Assembly (NCBI RefSeq): GCF_900172225.1
Contig: NZ_FWFO01000005.1
Span: 124,001 to 188,000 of the forward strand
Source: Falsiruegeria litorea R37
Lineage (GTDB): Bacteria > Pseudomonadota > Alphaproteobacteria > Rhodobacterales > Rhodobacteraceae
Length of the DNA: 64,000 nucleotides
Reading direction: 5' to 3'
Shown: in pieces, positions 52,339 through 60,784 of the stretch
How positions within the stretch are numbered: the stretch's first letter is position 1
How the letters are laid out: the number at the start of each line of letters is the position of its first letter
Notes under the pieces: model-generated
What the model was told of the DNA's origin: nothing
The model's database searches: none
What the model saw: the letters and a program-made list of their open reading frames with translations, nothing else
Made by a program: the position numbers and the translations under genes

Positions 52339-53364
52339 TCAGCGCCGCTTCAGCGTGTCGCCGTAGCTGATCTTGGGGGTCAGGGTTACGCGGCAGTCAA
52401 GATCCTGTTCGGGGTCTTCCAGGCGGGCGGCTATGATTTCGGCCGCCTTGCGCCCGATCTCCAGGCGGCAGGCGTCCATCGTTGCCAGTTGCCGGGGCAG
52501 GCCCTGTAAAAGCTCAACCCCGTTGAAGCCAGCAAGGCCGACTTTGCCCGGCACGTCGATGCCCTGATCCATCAGGTACAACAGGCCGCCCGCGCCGATC
52601 ATGTCGTTGGAGTAATAGAGAAAATCCAGATCAGGCGAGCGATCCAACATGGCCTTGGTCATCTCGCGCCCCTTGGCAAGCGCGGACCCACCGGAATAGA
52701 ACTCGCGATCTTCGATCTCGATCCCGTTCTTGCCCAAGACCTCGGTGAAGCCTTCGAAACGTTTGCGGGCGCGGTGGTCCAGCGGCATCTTGGTGCCCAT
52801 GAACCCGATGTGGCGATAGCCCGCTTTCAGGATCGCCTGCGCCATTTCGCGGCCTGCGCGGCGGTGTGAAATGCCCACCATCGCGTCCACCGGTTTGCCG
52901 TCGGTGTCCATGATCTCAACCACGGGAATACCCGCCGCGTCCAGCATCGTGCGCGCGGCCTCGGAATGCTCGAGCCCCGCAATAATTACGCCGGATGGCC
53001 GCCACGAGAGCATCTCGTAGAGCACCTTTTCCTCTTTTTCGGGGAGGTAGTCGGTAACGCCGACAACGGGCTGCAATTCAGTGTCTTCCAGAATCTGATT
53101 GATCCCGGTCAGAACCTCGGGGAAGACCATGTTCGACAGCGAAGGAATGATCACTGCCACCAGATTGACCCGGTTCGAGGCCAAGGCGCCCGCAATCTTG
53201 TTGGGGACATAGCCCAGCTCTTTGGCGGCGGCCAGCACGCGGGCACGGGTTGCATCGGACACATCCCCGCGATTGCGTAACACCCGGCTGACTGTCATTT
53301 CGGACACTCCCGACGCTTCGGAGACATCGCGAAGGGTGAGCGGGCGTTTCGTATCTGCTGTCAA
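52339..53364 (-). CDS. LacI-family regulator, gluconate-repressor-like
   Basis: About 341 residues. The LacI HTH is near the start (LTLRDVSEASGVSEMTVSRVLRN), the hinge helix is in VPNKIAGALASN, and a periplasmic-binding-like effector domain follows. Segments such as GYRHIGFMGTKMPLDHRA resemble the gluconate repressor GntR of enterobacteria. I choose the TTG at 53364, which puts the HTH at the usual distance from the N-terminus. The GTG at 53418 would lie over the putative operator at 53399. Target genes are not evident in the window. Confidence 0.82.
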   Translation of the reverse strand: MTADTKRPLTLRDVSEASGVSEMTVSRVLRNRGDVSDATRARVLAAAKELGYVPNKIAGALASNRVNLVAVIIPSLSNMVFPEVLTGINQILEDTELQPVVGVTDYLPEKEEKVLYEMLSWRPSGVIIAGLEHSEAARTMLDAAGIPVVEIMDTDGKPVDAMVGISHRRAGREMAQAILKAGYRHIGFMGTKMPLDHRARKRFEGFTEVLGKNGIEIEDREFYSGGSALAKGREMTKAMLDRSPDLDFLYYSNDMIGAGGLLYLMDQGIDVPGKVGLAGFNGVELLQGLPRQLATMDACRLEIGRKAAEIIAARLEDPEQDLDCRVTLTPKISYGDTLKRR

Positions 53365-53398
53365 GATGGACCCTTTTCGAGCTTTCCAAGTGACAGTG

Positions 53399-53414
53399 AT
53401 GTTAACGTGAACAT
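53399..53414. promoter_or_regulatory. Possible LacI-type operator, ATGTT-N6-AACAT
   Basis: An inverted repeat lying 35 bases upstream of the preferred start of the lacI-type gene, suggesting autoregulation. The arms are short, so chance is possible. Confidence 0.4.
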
Positions 53415-53587
53415 TCACTCAGACACAAGCGCTCGAAGCGCGATCTCAAGGTTGAAGGGCAAACTACGAGGCCGCCACACTGCCGGTTTGCAACGTCCAG
53501 CTGATTGGACTAAGGATGACCGTCAGGACCGAGGATCGACAGCCCAATTTGCACGTCATGCGGGTTACCAGATCGTCGCTAGGTCTT

Positions 53588-53664
53588 GGCCCCGTGGCTC
53601 AACTGGATAGAGCAGCCCCCTCCTAAGGGGCAGGTTGCAGGTTCGAATCCTGCCGGGGTCGCCA
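53588..53664 (+). tRNA. tRNA-Arg (anticodon CCT)
   Basis: The 77 bases fold as a cloverleaf. The acceptor is GGCCCCG with CGGGGTC, the D stem GCTC/GAGC, the anticodon stem GCCCC/GGGGC with loop CTCCTAA (anticodon CCT) and the T arm contains GGTTCGAATCC. The discriminator is G, and CCA is encoded. This gene is a common integration site for genomic islands, and mobile genes follow at once. Confidence 0.97.
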
Positions 53665-53740
53665 AAACCACCTGAAAAATATGGCTTATTTACAGGATGT
53701 TGTGCGGAAGCTTGTAGAAAGTCCCGCCAGCTTTCGCGGC

Positions 53741-53802
53741 GAAATCGGCTGAAACGGCCGATTTCTCGTACAAAACCTGTACAAAACTCGCACGTTTGTG
53801 CG
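53741..53802. promoter_or_regulatory. Repeat-rich control region at the element edge
   Basis: A hairpin GAAATCGGC/GCCGATTTC (53741-53765) is followed by two GTACAAAAC direct repeats exactly 11 bases apart (53768 and 53779) and CGCAC/GTGCG (53789-53802). It sits directly before the replication-type gene at 53820. It could be iteron-like, a regulator site or part of an origin. Confidence 0.5.
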
Positions 53803-53819
53803 TATTTCGGGGGCCAATC

Positions 53820-54677
53820 ATGAGCCGCCATAGCTTTGATCCCGAAATCGCCGGACGTGTCGGTCTCAATGCAGCTGTGATTTTCCAGAACATCACCTTC
53901 TGGATCGAGAAGAACCAAGCCAATCGCCGTAACCTTCGAGACGGGCGGTATTGGACCTACAATTCGATCTCGGCCTTTAGTGAACTCTTCCCCTATCTGA
54001 GCGAAAAGCAGATCCGAACAGCGCTCGAAAAGCTGGTCAGCGCAGAGCTGATCATCAAGGGCAATTTCAGCGATGATCGCTATGATCGGACCTGTTGGTA
54101 TGCCTTGGGCAACTCCATTTGCCCAAAAGGGCAAATCGATCCGCCTGAGAGGGAAAATGATGCATTTGCGCCTGAGGGCAAGCCATCTGCCCCAGAGGGC
54201 AAATCCTATAAGAACAGATATAAACCATATCAAAAACCAAATCCTTCGCACGCGAAGGCAGCGGTGGAGGATGAGATTTTAGAAAAGATTTTGTCCGCCT
54301 ATCCGGAGGATCGCATTCGCAGCAAAGCGGTTTGTATCTCGCAAATCCGCCAAGTGCTGGCCGACGGAGTGGATGCCAAAGACCTCGAGGACGCTGTGTG
54401 GGCCTATGCGAGCGAGAGCGAAGGATTCACCCGCTCGAAGGTGTGTTTCTCCGACAATTGGTTCTCCTCTGGCCGTTGGTTGAAATACCTTCAGAACATT
54501 GAGGAAGCGCGAGAAGCGGGCAAAGCCAAAGAGGCCGAATTGCTGAAAGGCTTGGCCGACTGGGTCACAGATCGTCATCCACTGTGCCGCCATATCACGC
54601 CCGGCCAAGTAACCGCTTTGCTGGCCGCAAACCTGGTCAGCCCTTCTGAAATCGAGGCGGCGGGGCTGAGATCATGA
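53820..54677 (+). CDS. Replication-protein-like wHTH protein of the mobile element
   Basis: This 285-residue protein has an N-terminal winged-helix domain (LNAAVIFQNITFWIEKN, YWTYNSISAFSELFPYLSE, QIRTALEKLVSAELI) like those in plasmid and phage replication or helix-turn-helix proteins. A Lys/Pro-rich linker and a second helical domain (about 170-285) follow. No catalytic motif is visible. ATG 53820 follows the repeat-rich region. It overlaps mobC by 4 bases, so it is part of the mobilization operon. Replication initiation is a guess from family resemblance. Confidence 0.65.
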   Translation: MSRHSFDPEIAGRVGLNAAVIFQNITFWIEKNQANRRNLRDGRYWTYNSISAFSELFPYLSEKQIRTALEKLVSAELIIKGNFSDDRYDRTCWYALGNSICPKGQIDPPERENDAFAPEGKPSAPEGKSYKNRYKPYQKPNPSHAKAAVEDEILEKILSAYPEDRIRSKAVCISQIRQVLADGVDAKDLEDAVWAYASESEGFTRSKVCFSDNWFSSGRWLKYLQNIEEAREAGKAKEAELLKGLADWVTDRHPLCRHITPGQVTALLAANLVSPSEIEAAGLRS

Positions 54678-55147
54678 ACGCGACAGAGCCCAACAAAGTG
54701 CAGAGAGCAAGGTTACCCACCGATTACATCGGCGGGACTTGTGAGGGGCGGAAAGCCTCCCCTTCAAACCCCAACCAGACGCGCGCAAGCGGCGTCAAAG
54801 AGGGCCTTTCCGAGAGCGTGATCTTCCGATGCACCCCGTCGGAAAAGGCAGTTCTTGTGACCAAAGCGCGCGCCGCTGGTCTACCCAATGCCACGCTGAT
54901 GCGCGAGGCCTTGGGGCTAACCGACGCACGTCGGCGCAAGCCCGTCCCACGTGTTGACCCGAAGCTGACCTTTGCGATTGCCCGCGTCGGCGGCAACCTC
55001 AATCAGCTCTCCCGCTGGATCAACGGCGCGGTCAAATCCGGCCGCGCGAACCAGATCGATGCGCTCAAGGTCGCTGCTCAGCTGGTGATCATCGAACGGC
55101 AGATGGCGCAGATCGTGGCGGCGCACACAGGCGAGAACTGCGAATGA
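54674..55147 (+). CDS. mobC: MobC-like relaxosome accessory protein
   Basis: This 157-residue protein has a ribbon-helix-helix-like segment (ESVIFRCTPSEKAVLVTKARAAGLPNATLMREALGL read in parts) and the MobC signature VGGNLNQLSRWINGAVKSG. MobC binds near oriT and helps the relaxase nick DNA. It overlaps both neighbours by 4 bases (ATGA junctions), giving tight coupling with the upstream gene and the relaxase. Confidence 0.87.
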   Translation: MNATEPNKVQRARLPTDYIGGTCEGRKASPSNPNQTRASGVKEGLSESVIFRCTPSEKAVLVTKARAAGLPNATLMREALGLTDARRRKPVPRVDPKLTFAIARVGGNLNQLSRWINGAVKSGRANQIDALKVAAQLVIIERQMAQIVAAHTGENCE

Positions 55148-56700
55148 TCATCTCGTTCTTCTCCACTGGCACAGGTGGCGGTGCGGCCCCCGTAGACTAC
55201 CTGACAGCGCGTGAAGTTCTGGCCTATGATGAGAACCGCAACCTCTTCCGCGATGACAACGGTGAGCCCCAAACCAAAATACGCGACCCGCTGCCCGTGG
55301 TGCTGCACGGCAACCCCGATCAGACCCGCGACCTGATCGATGCGAGCTCCAACAAATGGAGCTACACGGCGGGCGTGATCAGCTTTGCCGACAGCGATGA
55401 TCCCAGTCCCGCCGCCCAGCAAGAGGCCATTGAGCTATTTGAGGCTCTGGCCTTGGCTGGGCTGGACAGGGATCAATACGATTGTCTCTGGGTGCGGCAT
55501 ACGCATGAGGGAAACGTCGAGCTGCACTTCTGCACGCCACGCCTTGAGCTCAGCACCGGCAAGGCGCTGAACATCGCTCCGCCGGGACATGAGAACGCCT
55601 TTTCCAGCCTGCGCGACCTGTTGAACAAGACGCACGGTTGGGCAGACCCTTTGGACCCAGAACGCGCACGGAAGGTAAGGGCGACGATTGAGGCCCCAAC
55701 CCGCGCACAGGGGCGCGAGGCGCTGCACGATTGGATCCTCGATCAGATCAGCGTCGGCACCATTACTGACCGTGCTAGCATGATCGACGCACTCACTGAC
55801 GCGGGATTCGAGATCCCCCGTGCCAGCAAGAATTACATCACCGCCAAAGACCCCGACACCGGCGAGCGCTGGCGTTTGAAAGGAGAGATTTTCCATGACG
55901 ACTGGCAAGCCGAACCGCCTCGCCGAGAAATTGAACGCGGACCTGGAGACAGTACGCAGCGACCACGCCGCCTTGATGGCATCTCAACTGGAGAGCTTCA
56001 GGAGCGATTTCAGCAGCATTGCGACCAGCGCGCTGCATACAATCGAGACCGATATCAGGTTCTTTCTGAGCGACAGCAGGAGCGAGTTGGAAAGACGGAG
56101 CGAGACGATCAGGCGCTGGTTGACGATCTCACCCTGGGTGATCGTGGCGATGGTCTCATCCTGGATCGTGACAGTGCTGATCGCGAGTTGGTTTTGGACG
56201 GGTTTGACCACGCGCTCGGAGATGACGAGGCTTGGCCTGACACGGATCGAACAGGCTGGGCAGACATGGGTGACGCTGGACCCCGACCGGACCGAATTGA
56301 AGACCTGCACCATGGCCGGGACGCCGGTCATCTGTATCGAGATCAAGGAACCCTAGATGACACAGACCCTGACAGCATTGGAACGCGAATTGCTCGCATC
56401 CGTCGAGCGGTTGGTGACGGCCTGCGAGAGTTCAGCCAAGGAATTGCACGCCTTGGAGAAGCGCTCGACCAGCAGGATCGAAAGCAAGGTGAATGGCTTG
56501 GCGCATTGCGTGGCGCTATTGATGAAATCACATCTCACGTCCGTCACCACATTGGCCGACTTGCTGCGCGAGGAGCAGAATTACGAGACGCTTCGGGCGG
56601 GTTTAGAGACCAGCTGGAAACTAGCGAAAGACGCCGAGAAGCGGCTGAAAGAGAGTTAGACGCGAGAGATAGCCACCGCAGCGCCGGACATTCTCTTTGA
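55144..56700 (+). CDS. mobA: MobA/MbeA-like relaxase
   Basis: This 518-residue relaxase has the metal-binding His triad in LWVRHTHEGNVELHFCTPRLE (H119, H121 and H128, at the place of motif III) and an N-terminal region with possible catalytic Tyr residues. The C-terminal half is hydrophilic and rich in Asp and Arg. Between about codons 250 and 505 two other genes are read in a different frame (55895-56356 and 56357-56659). This resembles the ColE1 layout. It would nick at oriT and lead single-strand transfer. No coupling protein is in view, so the element is probably mobilizable, not self-transmissible. Confidence 0.86.
   Translation: MIISFFSTGTGGGAAPVDYLTAREVLAYDENRNLFRDDNGEPQTKIRDPLPVVLHGNPDQTRDLIDASSNKWSYTAGVISFADSDDPSPAAQQEAIELFEALALAGLDRDQYDCLWVRHTHEGNVELHFCTPRLELSTGKALNIAPPGHENAFSSLRDLLNKTHGWADPLDPERARKVRATIEAPTRAQGREALHDWILDQISVGTITDRASMIDALTDAGFEIPRASKNYITAKDPDTGERWRLKGEIFHDDWQAEPPRREIERGPGDSTQRPRRLDGISTGELQERFQQHCDQRAAYNRDRYQVLSERQQERVGKTERDDQALVDDLTLGDRGDGLILDRDSADRELVLDGFDHALGDDEAWPDTDRTGWADMGDAGPRPDRIEDLHHGRDAGHLYRDQGTLDDTDPDSIGTRIARIRRAVGDGLREFSQGIARLGEALDQQDRKQGEWLGALRGAIDEITSHVRHHIGRLAARGAELRDASGGFRDQLETSERRREAAERELDARDSHRSAGHSL
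55895..56356 (+). CDS. MbeB/MobB-like membrane protein nested in the relaxase gene
   Basis: A 153-residue reading frame overlaps the relaxase gene in another frame. It has a very good AAAGGAGAG site before ATG 55895. The product has an N-terminal coiled-coil-like helix (about 5-75) and one membrane span (about 77-102, SPWVIVAMVSSWIVTVLIASWFW), the layout of ColE1 MbeB. It probably stabilises the relaxosome at the membrane. A hydrophobic segment of this quality in an overlapping frame is unlikely to be an accident. Confidence 0.8.
   Translation: MTTGKPNRLAEKLNADLETVRSDHAALMASQLESFRSDFSSIATSALHTIETDIRFFLSDSRSELERRSETIRRWLTISPWVIVAMVSSWIVTVLIASWFWTGLTTRSEMTRLGLTRIEQAGQTWVTLDPDRTELKTCTMAGTPVICIEIKEP
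56357..56659 (+). CDS. MbeD/MobD-like small protein nested in the relaxase gene
   Basis: A 100-residue helical, coiled-coil-like protein whose ATG follows directly after the TAG of the preceding nested gene, with AAGGA just upstream. ColE1 has a matching small mbeD gene in the same place. Its role is entry exclusion or mobilization support in related plasmids, which is inferred here. Confidence 0.7.
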   Translation: MTQTLTALERELLASVERLVTACESSAKELHALEKRSTSRIESKVNGLAHCVALLMKSHLTSVTTLADLLREEQNYETLRAGLETSWKLAKDAEKRLKES

Positions 56701-56892
56701 TCTTATTGCAATTTCTGACGTGGTTCGAAGGTCTTTAGCAGGAACCCTAAATTCGATCTTCAGCAAATGGCTTGTATGCGATTTCCTTGAGGAGTGCGCA
56801 GCGGAGAAACCAGTCATTCGCGAGCCTGAGAAGGATGGCCGTGTTGCGGGACCTTGCGGCCCTGCGCATGGATCGGTTCAACTGGTGCGAAC

Positions 56893-58544
56893 GGCCGAGG
56901 CTGTGTAAAAACTCCGTTTTCTGATAGGTTGACTTCATGGGCTGGAGGTCGGGATGTCGGGTTTTATTGAAGGTGTCGAGCGCAATCAGATCACGCTGTT
57001 TCCGGAGCGGCTGGAGGACTGGATCTGCGAGGACAACCCTGTTCGTATCGTTGATGTCTTCGTGGACGCGTTGGATTTGGCCGAATGTGGATTTGAACGC
57101 ACTTCTCCGGCACAGACTGGTCGGCCAGGTTAAGAACCAGCGGTTCTGTTGAAGTTGTTCATCTATGGCTATCTGAACCGCGTTCCTTCAAGTCGCCGCC
57201 TGGAGCGCGAGGCTGGTCGGAATGTCGAACTCATGTGGCTGACTGGTCGTTTGGCACCGGATCACAAGACGATTGCGGACTTCCGGCGGTTCAATGCTTC
57301 CGCCATCCGCAAGACTTGCGCGCGCTTCGTTGAGCTCTGCCGCCGTGTCGGTGTTTTAGGCGGTGGATGCGTTGCCATTGACGGCAGTAAGTTCAAAGCG
57401 GTGAACAACCGGGATCGCAACTTCACGTCTGGAAAGATCGCGTTGCGCATCAGTCATCTTGAAGAAAGCGTCTCCCGCTATCTTGACGAGATGGCCCGCG
57501 TCGACCGGCAGGAGGCGCAGGAAGCGCACATCGACAGGGTTACGCATCTGAAGGCGAAGCTCGACCGCGTCCGCGAGGAAGTGGATCGATTGTCAGGCAT
57601 AGCGCGGCAGTTGAAAGATACGCCCGATGGCCAGATTTCGTTGACCGATCCGGACGCCCGCTCCATGGCAACCCGCGGTAAGGGAACCGGCCTCGTCGGA
57701 TATAACGTCCAGACGGCAGTCGATACCGATACCCATCTTATTGTGGCGCATGAGGTCACGACGGTTGGAAACGACCGAGCCCAACTGGCCCCAATGGCAC
57801 GGGCTGCAAAGGATGCGCTCAAGCTAGAGAAACTGGACGCCATTGCTGACCGGGGTTACTTTAGCGGGGTAGAAATACTCGCTTGTGACAAGGATAGCAT
57901 CACCGCCACAGTGCCCAGACCTGACACCTCCGGCAACCGCAAGAAGGGCATGTACGTGAAGGCAGACTTTGTCTACGACGCCGAGGTTGATAGCTACACC
58001 TGCCCCGCCGGAAAGCAGTTGACCTACCGCTACACCCGCGAAGAGCGAGGCCTGAAGCACCGGCGTTACTGGCAGAATGATTGTCAGTATTGCCCTCTCA
58101 AGTCCCGCTGTACGACCGGCAAGGAGCGCCGCATCACCCGCTGGGAGCACGAACATCTGATCGATGAGATGTATGATCGGATGGAGCGCGACCCAAACCT
58201 GATGCGCGTCCGGCGGTGCACAGTCGAGCACCCTTTCGGGACACTCAAAGCATGGATGGGGGCAACCCATTTCCAGATGCGAAAGCTAAAGAACGTGCGT
58301 GCCGAGATGGCGTTGCATGTCCTTGCTTATAATATCAAACGAATGATCAACATCGTGGGAATTGGTCCTTTAATGAAGGCAATTGCAACATAATTAGCCG
58401 TATTTCGAGCGCAAAAAGCGGTACGATCACGGCCGCCATGGCGCATATGAGCCGCCATGGCTGTCTCAGCCTCAAATTACCCGATACGCCACAGGACAAG
58501 GAAAACCTTGAGGCATTGGCAAGAGTTTCCACACAGCCTCGGCC
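56893..58544 (+). mobile_element. IS1182-like insertion sequence
   Basis: The ends carry an imperfect inverted repeat: GGCCGAGGCTGTGT, then AA, then AAACTC at the left (from 56893), and its complement at the right (to 58544) with GG in place of AA. It encloses one transposase frame of the IS1182 family. The outer GGCCGAG/CTCGGCC may belong to the IS or to a palindromic target. No clear direct target duplication is seen. It lies between the mob genes and the 58977-63844 cassette. Confidence 0.82.
56954..58393 (+). pseudogene. IS1182-family transposase with in-frame stop
   Basis: The full frame has 480 codons. The N-terminal part MSGFIEGVERNQITLFPERL and the catalytic part (VAIDGSKFKAVNNRDRN, GLVGYNVQTAVDTDTHLIV, ADRGYFSG and the zinc-like C-x2-C region CQYCPLKSRC) match intact relatives. 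At codon 60 (57131-57133) a TAA stands where relatives have Tyr (GRPG followed by stop, then EPAVLLKLF in the same frame). There is no frameshift. Either the gene is dead or it relies on readthrough or the internal start at 57149. Confidence 0.82.
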
Positions 58545-58976
58545 CAATGCCGCCGTTCATCGCCATGGGTTGAGCCGTATTACGACTGCCTCAAAGCGGT
58601 CTTACGCCGATTATGCAGCAGGATCGTCCTTCTCATTTCCGAGTAAGGGGATTCTCGGCTGACACTCGGTCACTCTTGAAATTGATCACAGAAATTACGA
58701 CCGCTTCCATATTCAAAGTGAGGAACCGCGGTGTGGACGAACAAACCGGAACCGCCGATTGCTGATCGTGCTCGTCAAAGAAAGTGGCTGCATCGGTGTT
58801 TTTGCTGCACTGCAAATGGGTCCATCCTTCGAAACCTTGGAGATGATTTGAAACCATTCCAGTCACAGAGGCTTGGTACTGAGGGCCCAACATGCTGTAT
58901 TGCTGAACAAGAGGTGTTTTTGTTGCAATGGCCGCACCGGCATGACGCCAAAAACTCAGGGGAGAAGTACTACAAC
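58545..58976. other. Gap after the insertion sequence
   Basis: About 430 bases without a recognisable gene or clear structure. It must hold the promoter for the operon starting at 58977. AGGGGAG lies 13 bases before that ATG. Open frames in this stretch look like chance. Confidence 0.6.
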
Positions 58977-59786
58977 ATGATATCGTTGGAACTCAAAGCA
59001 ATCTGGAGCATTTCTGCGTCCATGCGATGTGGGGGCTGGCGCGTGCTTTCCCTTCTGTTTGCATTTCTCTGGATAGCAACTCCGCTGGCTGCACAGGTCG
59101 ATCCCTCTGGAATGCTCGCAGAGAATCTTACGGTGACCGGCAAGGGATGGGGTCAACTTGCCGAACTTCACGAGATGGGTCAGTTCCTTCTTGGCTTGAT
59201 CGAGGTAACAGTAATGACTGCGGTGATCGCCTACCATCCGGCAACCCGCGCGGACCGACGCAAACTGGCTGAGTACCAGGTTCCAGGCACGTTGTTCGTC
59301 TACGCCCTGATTGGCATGGTGGTCGGCTTTCTGGTCATGAACCACGGCGCCATCATCGGATTCGTGATTTTTGGTATTGGCGGGTTGTTACGCTTTCGTA
59401 CCGATGCGGGCCAGATGTCGGACACCATGCGCCTAATCCTGGTGACGCTGGTCGGGCTCTGCGTTGGACTCGATCTGCCCGTCATGGCGCTGATCACCAC
59501 GGCAAGTGCTTGGGCGATCGTGTACGTGTTCGGTGCCTCGCCACATCATGTCGTCGAGGTGAAATTCGCCGAGAAGCATGCCACACCGCAGGCGCGCGAG
59601 GACTTTGAGGCTGGTCTGAAATCTGCCGGGTTTTCGATTGCCGGACTGAGCAAGGCGAAGGCCAAGCACACGTTTTCCTTCACTGTTGTCGGTGGCCGGA
59701 GCGGTTCTCGTGATGCCCTTGTACACGCGATGATGGACCTCGACGCCGCGAACCCGGAGCTGATATCCGATTGGCACCTTGCATGA
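58977..59786 (+). CDS. DUF4956-like integral membrane protein
   Basis: This 269-residue protein has an N-terminal hydrophobic signal or anchor (about 22-40) and three or four further helices. The signature is IIGFVIFGIGGLLRFRTDAGQMSDTMRLILVTLVGLCVGL, read in two parts. The cytosolic C-terminal domain is about 80 residues long. DUF4956 proteins often sit beside CotH-type kinases and VTC polyphosphate-polymerase domains, as I recall, so a link with phosphoryl transfer is plausible. It is the first of five same-strand genes. The start could also be the Met at about residue 17. Confidence 0.7.
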   Translation: MISLELKAIWSISASMRCGGWRVLSLLFAFLWIATPLAAQVDPSGMLAENLTVTGKGWGQLAELHEMGQFLLGLIEVTVMTAVIAYHPATRADRRKLAEYQVPGTLFVYALIGMVVGFLVMNHGAIIGFVIFGIGGLLRFRTDAGQMSDTMRLILVTLVGLCVGLDLPVMALITTASAWAIVYVFGASPHHVVEVKFAEKHATPQAREDFEAGLKSAGFSIAGLSKAKAKHTFSFTVVGGRSGSRDALVHAMMDLDAANPELISDWHLA

Positions 59787-59799
59787 TTCCGTCTTCGCG

Positions 59800-60693
59800 A
59801 TGATCTTCTCGGCAATACGATTTTGGTTGATTTTGATGCTCCTGACCGGGGTCGCTTCGGCGGCACTGGCCGGTTGTGGCCATCCTTCCGTAAGATTTCT
59901 GAAAAGCGGTCGGATTGCGGACAAAGCGTCGGGGTTTTCCGAACCCTCCGGACTTTCATTGGCAGAGGAGGCCGATCAATTCCTGAGCGTCAGCGACGAC
60001 ACGTCGGCGCTGTTCATGCTCAATCTCGATGGTCGGCTCGAAACACCGCCCGATGCAATTGTCGAGGTCAAAGAACTTGAAGGTGTCGTGTTTGACCCCG
60101 TCGGAAACCGTATCCTCGCTGTGAGCGAGAGCGCTGCCGGTATCTTGGTGATCGGCCCCCGGTCGGGCGAGCCGGAGTTGGTCTTGCTGGATGACATGCT
60201 GGGCTATAAACTTATCCGAAAAATCTTAAAGACCTCTGATTCCAATGACGGTCTCGAAGGAATCGCCATCGACTCGGAGCGTGACCGGGTCTACCTGCTC
60301 AAGGAGAAGCGCCCACGGCTTCTTCTGGAGCTGTCCATGGATCTGACCGAAATTCTGCGGGTAAGGGAACTGACGCCTGCACTCGGTTTCGTCGATGATG
60401 ACCAGTCGGATCGCCACCTCGATGTGTCTGGCTTGACGCTGGATGCGCCGACCGGATGCCTCTGGATCGTCAGCGACCGGGCCGAAAGACTGTTCCTTTT
60501 CGACCCCAGTGGAAGTTCTCCGACCCGAAGTTATGCTCTCGGATGGCTTGACGGAGATAAGCCGCGCGAAGTTCCGCATGCCGAGGGGGTCGCCCATGAT
60601 GCACGTTCCGAGCGCCTTTACATCGTGAACGATAATGGCAAGGCATCGCGCCTATTCACCTACGAGATCCTGCGGGACGGCGCCGGGCAATAG
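59800..60693 (+). CDS. SdiA-regulated/YjiK-like beta-propeller lipoprotein
   Basis: This 297-residue protein starts with a lipoprotein-type signal (MIFSAIRFWLILMLLTGVASAALAGC). YjiK/phytase-like propeller repeats follow: FSEPSGLSLAEEADQFLSVSDD, VKELEGVVFDP, GLEGIAIDSERDRVYLLKE and HLDVSGLTLDAPTGCLWIVSD. Such proteins are thought to be extracytoplasmic and may have esterase- or phytase-like activity, though this is unproven. ATG 59800 is used because the TTG at 59779 lies inside the previous gene. The gap to that gene is 13 bases. Confidence 0.75.
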   Translation: MIFSAIRFWLILMLLTGVASAALAGCGHPSVRFLKSGRIADKASGFSEPSGLSLAEEADQFLSVSDDTSALFMLNLDGRLETPPDAIVEVKELEGVVFDPVGNRILAVSESAAGILVIGPRSGEPELVLLDDMLGYKLIRKILKTSDSNDGLEGIAIDSERDRVYLLKEKRPRLLLELSMDLTEILRVRELTPALGFVDDDQSDRHLDVSGLTLDAPTGCLWIVSDRAERLFLFDPSGSSPTRSYALGWLDGDKPREVPHAEGVAHDARSERLYIVNDNGKASRLFTYEILRDGAGQ

Positions 60694-60784
60694 CGAAACC
60701 CACCCCGATCCCCGGGAAAATTCTGGACCTAAAGGCATTAGAGGTTACCATAACGTGCATGAACCGAACCGGAAAATCAGGAAC

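Noticed and set aside
54674-54760. An oriT inside or just before mobC
   Set aside because: No inverted repeat with a recognisable nick motif could be identified by eye, so no oriT is claimed.
56720-56908. Short forward frame between the relaxase gene and the IS
   Set aside because: It has no motif, a poor start context, and runs into the IS end. It is probably chance.
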